Positions 24,459 through 35,687 of a DNA stretch of 64,000 bases are shown piece after piece. The stretch lies in the NCBI GenBank assembly GCA_944470555.2, contig OX104127.1, positions 152,597,776 to 152,661,775 on the forward strand, written 5' to 3'. The DNA is from Heterobilharzia americana. Lineage: Eukaryota > Platyhelminthes > Trematoda > Strigeidida > Schistosomatidae. Both the position numbers and the translations under genes were made by a program. The first letter of the stretch is position 1, and the number at the start of each line of letters is the position of its first letter. The notes beneath the pieces were generated by a model. It did no database searches. It was not told where the DNA came from and was given only the letters and a program-made list of their open reading frames with translations.

Positions 24459-24587
24459 TTAGAAACTTGTGACAAATAATAATGATCGACTTCAAACAAT
24501 TTTAAGCATGTAAGAAAGACCAATACATGGATCCTAATTTGCTCCTGTAATGTTTCGTAAATATTTAGATGGTTAGTGGTGGATAGT

Positions 24588-24658
24588 GGCTAGCAGTGGA
24601 ATCGAGAGCGCACATTTTGTCCTACTTGGGACCCGTCAGCTAGATGTACCTGCCTCCC
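24588..24658 (-). ncRNA. Hammerhead motif, mutated core (family A)
   Basis: On the minus strand the block reads CTGACGG, stem II GTCCCAAGTAGGAC, then AAAA, then a substrate strand ending in cgattccactgctagcc. Stem II is good, but core A9 is G and core G12 is A, both of which should prevent cleavage. Confidence 0.6.
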
Positions 24659-24767
24659 AGTGAGTTGTTCCCGCCGGGATTCGAACTCGTAAACGGTTGC
24701 TTCAAACGTCACAGCGTTATTCACTACACCACCGAGTCCGGATCCCGGTGAGAACAACCCACTGGGA

Positions 24768-24834
24768 GGCTGGAACATCCAGCTGACGAATTCCAAATAG
24801 TACGAAATGGGCATCCTGGATTCCACCGCTAGCC
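24768..24834 (+). ncRNA. Hammerhead ribozyme candidate with conserved core (family A)
   Basis: Core CTGACGA lies at 24783-24789 and GAA at 24804-24806. Helix I is ATCCAG/CTGGAT next to the core, flanked by the internal loops used for tertiary contact in schistosome ribozymes, with a further GGCT/AGCC outer pairing. Helix III is ATG-GG-CAT, and the cleavage base is C at 24815. The defect is stem II, where ATTC/GTAC replaces the usual GTCC/GGAC and leaves two mismatches. Family-level identification as the Sm-alpha type is secure by layout; activity is uncertain. Confidence 0.7.
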
Positions 24835-24842
24835 ATTATCCG

Positions 24843-26205
24843 TCATTTCTATAATTGAAATACAGGTAATATAGAGTCATCCGGAAAAGAGCCCATATTC
24901 CAATAGAGACCGATCAATTCGGTTTAATCAACGATGGTATAACACAATCAATTATACTGTTTAGATGGTTGTGGTATTAGGATATTCAGAAGTTACTCAC
25001 GAGATAGTCTAAAAGTAGGGGAAATCAAAAAATAGAATAATTTAAGAACTCTCTAGCGCAAAGTTGGCGAAACAGATGGACAAATGTTGCTCAATAATGA
25101 CAGTGAATAAGTAGAAATTCAAAAGAACATACCAGATATAAAACATATATAAGCCAGCAAAATTGCGTTAGAGAAAAATGTCACTGACCAATTCTGTCAT
25201 TTGTAAATATCAACTGCGACATCAAGTTAGTTCAAACATAATTGCAACAGTGGTAATGAAAATAATTACAGAAGTATGAAGACCGTATGTTACATACACT
25301 GTGATCAAAACATAAACTTCACTAACTGAAAATTGACGAAATAATTCTTTCCTTACAACACAGACAACTCAGATAACTTGCAATAAAAAGATAATTACAA
25401 TATAAACAACATTTGTTTCCTTCTCAAGTCAAACTACTTCGGAACTACTACTGAGATGTCTTAAAGAAACGACTATATAGTGTTCACATCACTCTGATCT
25501 AGCTGGCAAAATCTACAAATCAGACTGAGGGGTTTCTAACTACTTAAGTTGTTCAGTAGTATATATCGATAGTTCACGACAGTTTTGTGTCAGATATCAA
25601 GCTCTATGCTGTTGGCTGAGTAGTTTTTAACTGGAACTCTGTTGACACGACAATTGAGCATTTGGAAGACTACCCAACAGCGAGAAATGTCAACGTGGCA
25701 GTGCAATTTGTAAATCAGCTGCAACTTCATCAACCTGTTTTGAGGTGTCTCACTGACTTTGATGATTTGCCAAGATATGTAATATGCACCTATTTAAATA
25801 ATGAAATTTTTTTACTTGAATAGGAGTGAAATAAAGTTGCAGCTATTTTATTTTATATCATTCTGAATGTAGTATACGGGAAGACATTCATCTACACTAA
25901 AGAAATATAAGTAGTAGAATTATGCTAGGCTATGGCCTAAAACCAGAGTAAGATTAAGAAAAGCCTAGAACTTGAGCAATGTAGTATATTCTAATTCCAT
26001 TACAAATTTTTTACTATATGTATTGCAAAGTAAAGCGATATTTTTCACTGAATAACCTTTAATATACAATTTGTTCCCCATATTCATTTAAGAGTAGGAT
26101 ATAATATAATTACTGGCAATAAACTGTGTCAAACACGTCATTCAACTTTTTTAAAACTTACATTTATACTCAAATGAGACGATTTACCTTTTATGGGAAA
26201 AAGCG
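24843..26205. other. Mostly unassigned; repeat word near 24900
   Basis: The stretch 24843-24960 contains 'accgatcaattcggt', which recurs in similar form at about 28814 and 61945, next to SINE or LINE remnants, so it is part of a dispersed repeat. The remainder shows nothing. Confidence 0.35.
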
Positions 26206-26209
26206 ACAG

Positions 26210-26439
26210 TGGAGTATCTCATTAAGTGGTTGAACATCTTCAATAGGACTTTTCACGAGACCTTAGTTCTGGTCAATAAATTCAGTGCACAAGAAAAACC
26301 CGATATTAGACATTTTCCTCGACTAGTTATATCGCTGGAGAAAACAAAAGAACTGTTGGAAGTATTTTTAAAAATCACAGATTTTGGTGGTCTGTGCAAA
26401 ATGAAAAATCTTCATGAAAATCAGTCTACTAACAAGTAG
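26210..26439 (+). CDS. Unidentified ORF, possible exon
   Basis: A 76-codon plus-strand frame follows a possible acceptor (gcgacag at 26203-26209) and ends at a TAG. The composition is protein-like: alternating charged and hydrophobic residues, with segments such as LNIFNRTFHETLVLVNKF and RLVISLEKTKELLEVFLK that predict helices. It also has an N-glycosylation sequon, NRT. I recognise no family. It could be the last exon of an unknown gene or a decayed copy. Confidence 0.22.
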
Positions 26440-27430
26440 ATGTATTTCTAAAACCTAAATTCATAAACTTGAAATATCTAGTTCTTTTACTAAATCAGAC
26501 AGGGCAAATAAGACAAAGTGTGTAGTATATGTGGTGTTTCACTGCATTCTCCACAGCTACTAGGCCATTATAAGTCAGTTCAATGAATGAAAAAAGAACG
26601 AATTATTTAATAATGCAAAACTCATGTTCCATTAAAGCATGATAAGAGGGATGCTCATGTAAAACTGTAGCAAAATAGTTCACTACTGAGAATCTACATA
26701 TGATTAATAAACAGTAGAAAACGTTAGCAAGAAGGTAATCATGACCCTCACATGAAATAAGAAAAGACACACATAAGTGAAGATCAGCGACTCATAATCA
26801 TTATAAAGACAGAAAAGAGAAAATGCGGAAGACAGGGTTAAAATCTGTAAGCTTTTCAGTAAGTTATTAGTGCTTTCATCACTTAATGCTTTTGGACCAA
26901 GCCCTAACCTCTTAATCTAGATACCTTAAGCAGCCCGGAGCAGAGTTGAATGAAAGTTTTTATTAATAATCCCGAAGGCTTTTGAAAGCTCAATACCATG
27001 TTCTGGGTCAGGCAAATGTAAAGAAATCTAGATGCTGACACAATTCAGTACTTTGAAGCATTGAAGCCTCAGAATATATTCAAGAAAATGTGTAGCTACC
27101 CATTTCTGTTTTCTACCAGTGTGCCTACTTTGGCGAGTACAAGTGAATTGGTGCATTCAACTTTAAGTAACGTAAGATGGGGGCTGGTTTAAATTTTCGT
27201 GCATTATTAACAGCTTATTTTCAATCTTTTATGTCATTCAATGATGGATTGTGAGTTTTAGATAGTGAAGTATGTTAATCGTTATTCGTTTCATTCTATT
27301 GATAACCTGCAACTAGCTAAAGGGAACTCATCAAAACACATTGTTTACTGAAACATTTGTTCTCATTGCAATAAATTTTTAAGCGTTACTTGTAATACAA
27401 ATAAATAGATGGTCGGAGGAAAACGATAAT
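26440..27430. other. No recognised feature
   Basis: AT-rich DNA with no coding or repeat match. Confidence 0.3.
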
Positions 27431-27439
27431 AAATCATGA

Positions 27440-27525
27440 TCTCATGATAATAATAAAATAATAATAATAGCTTTATTCCAAACAATATGTTTGATATGCG
27501 GTGGAATTCTCAGCGTGTAATTATT
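27440..27525 (-). repeat. Family D 3'-end fragment
   Basis: A TAA-rich tract followed by 'tagctttattccaaacaat' and 'ggaattctcagc' matches the left ends of the family D copies at 9168 and 18869. Only about 80 bp remain. Confidence 0.6.
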
Positions 27526-27787
27526 TAACAAATTCACCTCCAGAACAATATTTTCAAAAACGTGATGGTTGCATCTGCATGATATTCATAACAGCAGCAT
27601 AGGAGGTCATAATGTGAAGCAAATGGTTTGTGTTGGATTAGCCTACGGTGTTTAGTGGTGGTTTGTTCATTCGGTCAGCAAAAAAATGTACTATTCGAGA
27701 AGGGTATCCGAAGAAAAGAAATGTGATGTATATTCTTGCATTCGAAATCCATTTTTGTCAATGTGACATTTCCCCTTCGCTCTGTTA

Positions 27788-28020
27788 ATGCTTCGACAAA
27801 CGACTACTCCAGAATGTTTTAAAAATCTGCAAGAGTACGTGATACTTTTTAGGGAAGTAACAAACAGAGTAAAACAAATTGAAAAGGAAGAATTTGATAT
27901 GACGTACCTGGTCGAACTTTTCATTGATACCCCAAAGTCCAAGAAGGTAGGGATACATCTGCCCACATCATGGAAGGCTGATTTTCATCAAGGTACCCGA
28001 CAAAGAAGGGTTAGTGAGTG
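27788..28020 (+). CDS. Unidentified ORF, possible exon
   Basis: A 77-codon frame with protein-like composition, including LQEYVILFREVTNRVKQIE and a charged DTPKSKK segment. A possible acceptor (gactactccag, ending 27813) and donor (catcaag|gtaccc, about 27992) would delimit an exon of roughly 178 bp. No domain is recognised. It shares strand and neighbourhood with the ORF at 26210, so both could belong to one gene, but nothing in the sequence links them. Confidence 0.22.
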
Positions 28021-28224
28021 ACCGCAGAGCACAAGGGATATCTATACAAAAGGTGTTTTTATAAAGTGGAGATTTTTATTTCTTGTTTGCAAACAAACTC
28101 GTGTCACTGCACCTCCCACTTCCCATATGGAAAGCAGTATCAGCGTGGTACTGCTGGCTTTTTGTTGGAAACAACTCATTTCTGCCATACCTCGTAAACC
28201 CAGTAATACGACTCAGTCCTCGAA

Positions 28225-28567
28225 CCATGATCATTATTATTTTATTATCTGTCCCTTGGGTTCCTAATGAAACATAGAGCTTCAGTAGCACATTATGCGG
28301 ACATTCCATGTCTGCATGCTTACTTTTGCTTTCATCGAGAGAAGACACATTGGCCAATTGCCTTCCTGAAGGCTTTCACCAAACGGCTTCATTTCATCTC
28401 CCCGATTCCAGTGAAGAATAAGTTCATCATTATTTTATATATTTCATCTCTGCTCTAAACTTTCTTTAGCGGTTGGACTGGATTGATTTTCTGTGGGATG
28501 GTTACTAGTCCCGTGCCCAACCTTGCCTGGTTTTTAGGGCTTAGAACGACTAGTAAAATAGGCGTGG
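28225..28567 (-). mobile_element. Miniature RTE derivative: 5' leader fused to 3' tip
   Basis: On the minus strand the first about 270 bp match the 5' region of the RTE element at 9675-11609, down to the start of the endonuclease (11317-11606). The unit then passes straight into the last about 45 bp of the element (agtgctactg... aggaaccca) and an (AAT)-rich tail. Everything in between, meaning nearly all of the protein, is absent. The unit is about 340 bp. I could not find target duplications. Confidence 0.75.
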
Positions 28568-28569
28568 TT

Positions 28570-29184
28570 GAACTTTCATCATAGCGTTGTAATTGGTAAT
28601 GTAAGGGTGAATGCTTCTGTCCCACAACTGGGAATTCGAGTGAAAAAGCATTTGATAAGCATACCTTGTTGGGCGTTGTGATATACAATACTGACCCCCA
28701 CATCAGGGTAACAGCTATCGGTCGGTACTGCTAAACATTATCGTCTATAACTTTCAAACTGAAACTACTGGCAATATCTAAGCATTCACACAGGAGCCTA
28801 CTACAACTGGAGACCAATCAATTCGGTAACAACATGTAGGGGAAATTATAGGTGATAATATCATATTTATCATTTTTTCGTCCATAAGAATTATTACAGA
28901 AAATGAGATCAGTTAATTTCACGAATTACGTTCTGATCGCATTGTTCAAACTTTATTATCTTTTTGTTTAGATAAACAATTCATGATAAATTACAAATAT
29001 CTGTATATTGATCTAATGCAACTTGCAGTCACGACATAACTGAAACTTTAAAATCTTAGCGGTGAATTTCAGCAAATTTCGGATTATGTTTTCAGAAAGC
29101 AGTTGCTACGACACTAAATACAACTCCACAGTTATTAGTTGGAGGATTTAAATAACATTTAGACGGTTAAAATAAATAAATAGC
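28570..29184. other. No recognised gene
   Basis: Contains a short match (about 28800-28850) to the dispersed word also seen at 24.9 and 61.9 kb. Otherwise unassigned. Confidence 0.3.
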
Positions 29185-30670
29185 AATATACGAGTAAGAA
29201 TCCCGAGAGAAGCACTGGAAACAGACACAAATACATCAGTGGACATGCTCACACCACTACTGCAGAAGATTTGGAAGGAAGGGTAGGCACGTACCGATTG
29301 GAAGAAGAACTAACTGGTCAAATTCCCAAAGAAGGGAGATCCAAGTCTTAGCAAGAACTGGAGCGGAATCACGCTTCAATTCTGTCTAACACAAGCAAAA
29401 TATTATGTCGCATCATCCTGGAGAGACTAAAGGATAGGCTGGATTCAGGAAGTACAAATCATGTGCGGACCAAATTGCAACGCAACACTACGCATCATCA
29501 TCAATGAACAGAGCATCGAATGGCAGTCAACCCTCTACCTCAACTTCATCGACTTTGAAAAGGCCTTCAACAGCGTCGACCGAGGAGTAATTTGCCAGGC
29601 AGTTGCTTCAACACTACGGAGTGCCACTAATCTTTATCAACCTCATTCAACAGCTATATGAAGACGCCATATGCCGAGTGATCCACAATGGAAAGCTCAG
29701 GGATGCTTTTGAAGTGAAGACGGTAGTAAGATAAGGTCGCCCAGTATCACAGATCATCTTCCTGATTGTGGTCGACTGGATCATGCAGCAAACAGTGAGG
29801 AGCGAGAAGAGGGGCATACGCCGGCTGGACCGATGAAAAGACCCTAGAAGATTTGGATTTCGCCAATGATGATTTATGTCTGATGTCTTGTCGCACAAAC
29901 TCGAAGATCTACAGGTGAAAACTAACAAGTTGGCAGAAGAGGTAGGGCAGCAAAGACGAGACTTCAGGTGAACGTAGGGAAGACAGAAGATACCCAATCA
30001 ACAACAGCATCAGCAACAAGCACCAATCACCATCAACGGGAGAAATGTAAACGAAGTGGTCTCTTTCACTCACCTAGGCAAGGCAGCATCCTTTCAACTA
30101 CAGGCGGAAAAGCAAGACAGGCTTTCACTAATCTTAAATCAGCGTGGAGATCTTCTGCACTCAGCATGTGGATCAAGATCCAGATTTTCAACACCAACGT
30201 CAAGTCAGTGCTGCTACATGGTTCAGAGACTTGGCGCGTCACGAAAAGCATTTCCAACAAACTACAGATATTCATCAACAACTGCCACCTACGCTCACTC
30301 GATACTGAGCATCAGATCAGATGGCCAGAAAGAATAAGCAACAAGGAACTCCCTCTGCCTGGCAACAAACCAACCAAACAAATATGCAGTGGAAGGAAGT
30401 GGAGATGGATTGGGCATGCACTGAGAAGACCATTCGGGGACATCACGCGCCAGGCACTCGAGTGGAACCCAGATGGGAAACGACGAGTTGGGCGTCCGAG
30501 GCGAGGGTGACATGGAGGAGATGGTGTGAGGTAGAAATGTGAGCTTTTGGGCAGTCATGGAACCAGGTTTAAAAACTTTCAGAGAACTGAGCGCATTGGA
30601 GACGTGCTACTGATGCCTATGTTCCACTAGGAACCCATGGGACAAATAATAATAATAAATATAGGAGTAA
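29185..30670 (+). mobile_element. 5'-truncated RTE copy with candidate target duplication
   Basis: The body (29198-30657) begins inside the RT domain (IPREALETDTNTSVDMLTPL) and reads through frameshifts to WPERISNKELPLPG, WIGHALRRP and GKRRVGRPRR, then a 3' tail of AAT units. A small deletion at about 29436 removes RPEQ-type sequence that the minus-strand copy at 22-23.3 kb retains. From there, 29461-30558 mirrors 22158-23255. A stop at 29732-29734 interrupts the RQGC region, and the catalytic box reads FANDD (29859-29873). Candidate target duplications are aatatacgagtaa (29185-29197) and aatataggagtaa (30658-30670), matching 12 of 13. Confidence 0.9.
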
Positions 30671-31430
30671 AATTTGTGCACTGTGGTCGATTATAACTCC
30701 ATTTAGTCTGTTTAGTAGAAATGTCACTGTGAAACTGTATCATATACCCGATAACGTTTCCGACACAATTCATTGTCCATATTCATATGACATCATCTGA
30801 ATGCGTACAATAAATTGTGTGCAAAACGTTATCCACTATATGCTACGGTTTCACTGTGTGACATTTGTAATAAACAGACTTAAATGGAATTAAATAAACT
30901 GTTGTCTGTGGTTGTTTTGACTGTGTGCGTAAAGTGTTTGTTTTTTGAAAAGGGTGAACATATGCCTAATGAAATCTTGAATACTTAAGCACCTTGGTTG
31001 TAGCTAACCCACACATAATTAGAATTTTATGCCACTTAAGATAAAGAGAGAAACTTTAATTTTGATGCATTATGAAAAGTGGAATATTACCTTTGAACAT
31101 GGGAGGCATAAAATCATGAGATACAAAAAAGGACAAAGTTAACTTCTACATAAAATATGAAGACTTTTTGTTATGAGATATTGTTTTTCTCTCTTTAATT
31201 TTGTTGACAGATATGTATTTTTACTTTTTCTCAGTGAATAAAATAATTACTTACCTAGGGGAAATGTCTTCAAAATCCTTGTAGATAATAATAAAATCGT
31301 TTGCTCGGAGATAGTTTTGCTGGAAATCTCATAATCGACTCAAAAATCACAGTGAATATAAACATACGAAGGACATATATTTCTTCTTTTGTTCAAATTT
31401 GATATGGATAAACATCCAACTATTGCTATC
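30671..31430. other. No recognised feature
   Basis: AT-rich, without coding or repeat match. Confidence 0.3.
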
Positions 31431-31439
31431 TTCCATCTG

Positions 31440-31805
31440 AAGGTTTGTGGAGACTTATTAATTGATTTTAGGTCGGAACTCATCATGAACTGACATCATT
31501 GGAAGGAAAACTGGAAACCTGGAAGCACTAGACACCTGTTTTGCCCTAGTATGGGACTAATCAGCAGTACGCACCCATAACCCCTCCAGAGATCGAACCT
31601 AGAACCTTCAGGTTCCGTGGCCAAAACCTCACCATTGAGTCAGAATATGATAGTTCATAGTTCCTATTTCTGTCACTTCACGATGTAGTGCGACCTTCAT
31701 CCAATATCACCGTTGAGTAATTATCCTCATACTCGACTTGGTTGACTCCACTGGTCACGACTTCTCAATGGAACTTCAGGAATCACCTCTTAAAGCTAGT
31801 CAACA
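31440..31805 (-). repeat. Family B SINE with near-consensus hammerhead
   Basis: On the minus strand: body 31805-31650, tRNA-like block about 31640-31575 (gactcaatggtgagg as A-box, ggttcgatctctgg as B-box), hammerhead block about 31565-31505, then a 3' part to 31440. The ribozyme reads CTGATTA (core G8 changed), stem II GTCCCATACTAGGGC, AAAA in place of GAAA, helix III ACA-GG-TGT, C, and helix I from GTACTG/TAGTGC. Stems are well preserved, but two core bases are lost. Confidence 0.7.
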
Positions 31806-33090
31806 ATGAGCGCTAGATTAATTCTATCTGGAGGTTTGTGGATATTTATTATATTTCTTCCTTTCTTCACGATTGAGTTACTAAGAGAAACAGATGAAAT
31901 CATAAGCTTCATACGATGTATACCTAGTTGGCATAAGCCACTTTGTAGATATAAATAGGACATTCACAGTTATTTATTTGATTTTAGACTAACTGTTTCA
32001 TGGCATTCTTCTTTGTTGTCTTCAGAATGCAAAATCAATTCTTGTTAAACTTATAAAATCTGAACTATTGTTCATAAACACTTACTGACACTATCAGTCT
32101 CAATTTATTAATTGTAATACCTTCAGTTTTTGCATTACACGTATACTTAGTTGTTAACCCCTTTGTTATCCAACTTCTCATGTCTACCTACCACTTGTTA
32201 TCATTACAATAGTTAACAATTTTCCCACTTATGAACAGTTAGTTATAGATTCTCTTCAATTTTAGCCTTAACTTTAGTCTATACATTTGTATATCATGAT
32301 GTGGAAAAGTCTCCATAATCAAAATCTGAGCTTTATAGGACTTTAGGAAAAGGGAACAAGACTACTTACAGATGCCGATCGATAAAGAGTAGGAAATAGA
32401 ACTTGATTAAAATCTTTTTAGATATTATCTTTGTTGTATCATCTACTTAAATTCTAGGTAGTATAATTTTGTGAATACCTTTTTTATTTTATTTTGATAA
32501 AACGTATTTTGAAATATTGATGCCCTTAGATGTAACGTTGGAAATTAACTCGATACCGCCTACATAAGAGAAAAATTATTCACTTTATCTTGAAAACTAT
32601 TTTCACATATTATGATCAAAGTTATTGATTTTATTATAAAATACACCAATGTACTTTCATACTACTCTTGAATTCCTTATTGTGTTGATGGAAGTTATCA
32701 AAATATTGTCAATCAAAATGCTTAAAACTGGAATTACTCAGCTGAAATAACAAGATCACTAAGAGCATTTTCTCCGAGAACCGTTTTTCATCTTTGATAC
32801 CCAGTCCAATGCAGTGTTAGGGTAGAATGTAATAAACCACATTCAATATACAATTTGTTGCCGACATGTGTATCAAAGTCGTCACATGGTCAAGAGAGGC
32901 AGTTTTGAATATTCTAACATTTCCCATTTCAGATTTCTAAAGAGTAACTATTTTTCCGCATCTGGATGAAGTGTTGAATCGATATTGTAGATACTAGGCT
33001 TTGTTTATTTGTTTATTTTCTCCACGCATATAATTTTTCTATTGGGAAAGCTGCGTTCTGTCGCAATTCTTTTAGAAATTGAAGAGTTTC
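31806..33090. other. No recognised feature
   Basis: AT-rich DNA. The words 'ggtttgtggatatttatta' near 31834 resemble the outer end of family B, suggesting a fragment; nothing else is seen. Confidence 0.3.
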
Positions 33091-33099
33091 GAGGTAGCA

Positions 33100-33405
33100 T
33101 TATTCATGAACTAATGACAGACAGAGAAACAACTACTAAAAACTAAAAGTCCTGAACATCAGTTTTTTCCTAATACTGGACTCCTCAAGTTTTGCATCTA
33201 ACACGTCGCCACTCAGCCACTATGTAGAAATATAATGGTCCACAGTTCCCAACTGCTGTTGATTCACAATATAGAATGGACATCATCCAATGCTTTCGAT
33301 GAGTATTCATCTTCACGTTCAACCTAGATGACACTGCAAGTCACGGCTTTTCGTCAGAACCACAGGAAATCTATCCTGAAGTATTTCAGTAATAAGCACT
33401 ACACT
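33100..33405 (-). repeat. Family B SINE, degenerate
   Basis: The body 33235-33400 aligns with 31655-31800 (cattcatcttcacgtt, agtcacggctttt, accacaggaaatctatcctg). The ribozyme region near 33155-33190 reads TTGAGGA, GTCCAGTATTAGGA, then AAAAA, and the tRNA-like block is barely recognisable. The copy is old. Confidence 0.55.
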
Positions 33406-33879
33406 ACAGTAAAAACTTTAAAAATCCTTCCTATTTCGCTATATTAATGAATAACAACCTCTCGGTAGAAGCATTACAGCATACTCATACCAAAGTTATA
33501 TGTTTTTCCTCAACATCACCCATCAAATAGCACTACTTTACTTTGTGCAACATTTAACGTAAAAACTAAAGGAAAAAACGACTAGACTTTTATCATCAGT
33601 TTTGATCGTCGCAAAAAGTAGTTCGGTATCAAACAGAGCCATAAACTGATTGAAAACGTTTCACACTTACTACAGCATTTTGTTCACAGCCTGTCAAAAG
33701 ACAGAATTTATACCTTGTGCTTCCCAACCTCTGGTTAACAGGTCCAAGAAAGTGTTTTGCTTGTTGTAATATAAGCTATTCAGCAGCCTCTAATGAAGTG
33801 GTTGCTGCAGATAGAAATAGGACAAAAGAATTATCCATTAGATCAGATGTATTCACACAGACCTATTAATATGCACCAA

Positions 33880-34060
33880 TCGGCCTTCATTCAACTCACA
33901 TCTGTCAGGGTGCATCGCGATGCTGAGCTCCCTAGTCTGATGGCCACATTGCAAAATGATCGATAGAGTTCAGTCTGCAGTTAGGACTAAAAAATGTGAA
34001 GTTGGTTATCCTCCAGTGACCAGTCAGCGAGATTGGCTACTTTTATAGTGAGCCATATTT
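33880..34060. repeat. Family C repeat, copy 1
   Basis: Aligns in direct orientation with 59930-60080: shared words include 'tggccacattgcaaaatgat' (59.9 kb: 'agccacattacagaatgat') and 'ctccagtga'. No ORF or tRNA-like block is convincing. It is a dispersed repeat of unknown class. Confidence 0.55.
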
Positions 34061-34064
34061 AAAA

Positions 34065-34940
34065 ACTTAAGCAACTTATTTCTTATAGTGCTATTAGAAC
34101 TATTGATCTAGAAATCATACAGTAACAAGTACCAGCCTAAAGAAGCTACTATCATGCTATTATGTCGTATCCCATACATACTTACCATTGGTTAAACCTC
34201 GGAATCAAAACCTATTGCTTTTCATGAAATTCGTATAATGGAGATAGATAGAATTCTTTCAAGTCACTAAAGCCAGTGAAATAAAGCAGGTACTGACAGA
34301 ATGATGATCTTAACAGAAAATCTAAAAGCTCGTCACCTAATCTCATTTGCAATTAGGTAACATTTTATCCAAATGTACGCATTTCTGCAAAGCTGATGGC
34401 GAAGAAAAAATGAACGATCTGACATCTTTAAAAGACGTTTTCGCTCCGCAGGTGAAAAGATTTACCAAATGCCTCACATCATACTACTGTGTGAAGATTG
34501 TGATTATCTCATAATTGGTTAAGGTGAAATTTCCAGTTGAGATTCAGCTTTGTGCGAGTATAAATCGTTTTCAGAGGTTCTTAAATCGCTCATAAAGACA
34601 CTTAGATACACACAAATTTTCATCATTTTCAGTAGTTAGTAACTGAGAATCCATAAAGAAGGTAGTGCTTGCTAATGTCACAAAACCTAAACATTTACAT
34701 CAGTAACTAGTTGGTTAAGCAAATTTTGCGTACTTAGCACATTATCTTTCAAGTTAAAGGAGCCATTTATATATACAGAGTTGGGAATGTTTTTTCTCAG
34801 TATCAGATTCATATCAAAAAGATATATCTGACTGAATGAAGGTTAGCTCTAGTTATCATACCATTCAGTGCAGCGTTTACACTAAGACTTCATGCATACC
34901 TCTAAAGAATGTCTGTGATGAAATAACTACCTGAAGTTAT
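34065..34940. other. No recognised feature
   Basis: AT-rich DNA upstream of the first supported Ig exon. No promoter can be placed. Confidence 0.3.
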
Positions 34941-34944
34941 ACTG

Positions 34945-35125
34945 AACTTGCTGACTAATAGAAAAATCGAGGACTCAGGCTTCATCCCATTTGAAACTCG
35001 TTAGTTGGATATACCTGCACCCAAGTGAGTGATGTTGTTCCTAGTAAGGCTCGAACTCAGTACCCTTTGCTTCAAATGTTAGAGCGTTATCCACTAAGTC
35101 ATTGGGTCATGAGGGCCAAGGATGA
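34945..35125 (-). repeat. Family A SINE, dead hammerhead
   Basis: The minus strand has a tRNA-like block (35110-35040: A-box-like gacttagtggataac, B-box-like gagttcgagcc), then the body with CTAACGA, stem II GTTTCAAATGGGAT and GAAG. Core G5 is replaced by A and the GAAA box is damaged, so the ribozyme should be inactive. Confidence 0.65.
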
Positions 35126-35574
35126 TTACAATAACTACCAGGAGCATAATACAGTAGTCGCTTGAGTGAAACGTTGGTGCTTCTTTTGCTATCATTCGCT
35201 TTTTAGAATAAATGAAACAAATATTCACTATAAAACTATGAAAAAGATTTCCAATTTTTTTAATGGGACTTAAATGTTTTAGTAATATTACACCAAAACC
35301 TTAAATGTAAATCTAGGCTATCGTAGTTCAACTGAGAAATCACCTAATAGGGTTTGGAAATGCTACAGACTAGAAAAAGTCAACTGAGACGTCTTCGTCA
35401 GCCAGTATTTATCTATCAACAGTAAATATTGGAACATAACAACCTTTTACACTGTAAGTTCAGAAAAATTCATCTTGTAACATTTCATTGATTATAATTC
35501 CTACTAATCAATCATATGTTTTGAGAAATAAAACTCTTTAACGTTGAGATTTTAACGTTTGGCTTTTTTGGCAG

Positions 35575-35687
35575 TCTTCATAGTCAAAGCTACGCGGAGT
35601 GTACATAAAACAAACATGACTATTTCAGTTAAAAATGGTTCCACAGCTGAATTATTATGTCCCATAGACGTTGTCGTAAGCAGAAAG
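35575..35687 (+). CDS. Ig-domain adhesion protein, exon 1 seen: first half of Ig1
   Basis: The acceptor lies after 'ggcttttttggcag' (35574); an alternative nine bases later keeps the frame. Translation ends SVKNGSTAELLCPIDVVVSRK before donor aag|gtaaga at 35688, phase 0. The Cys in LLCPI is the B-strand cysteine of an Ig V/I-set domain, and NMT and NGS are N-glycosylation sequons. The exon enters in phase 1, typical after a signal-peptide exon, which I cannot place securely (a speculative candidate lies at 4791-4994). The protein is expected at the cell surface as an adhesion molecule. Confidence 0.75.

Larger units (their letters stand above)
24567..24842. repeat. Palindromic pair of family A (Sm-alpha-like) SINEs
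   Basis: The left arm (about 24585-24675) and right arm (about 24745-24838) are diverged inverted copies of the SINE body; both contain the hammerhead region. The loop holds one tRNA-like block read on the minus strand (24670-24745: A-box-like ggtggtgtagtg, B-box-like gagttcgaatccc). The structure is a fold-back of two ribozyme bodies around a shared tRNA-like promoter. Matching single copies lie at 34.95, 44.8, 45.1 and 47.2 kb. Confidence 0.75.

Noticed and set aside
24661..24750. Functional tRNA genes at the tRNA-like blocks (also 6655, 17965, 34.1-35.1, 44.9, 45.0 and 47.2 kb)
   Set aside because: A- and B-box-like words exist but no full cloverleaf; all sit in dispersed SINE copies.
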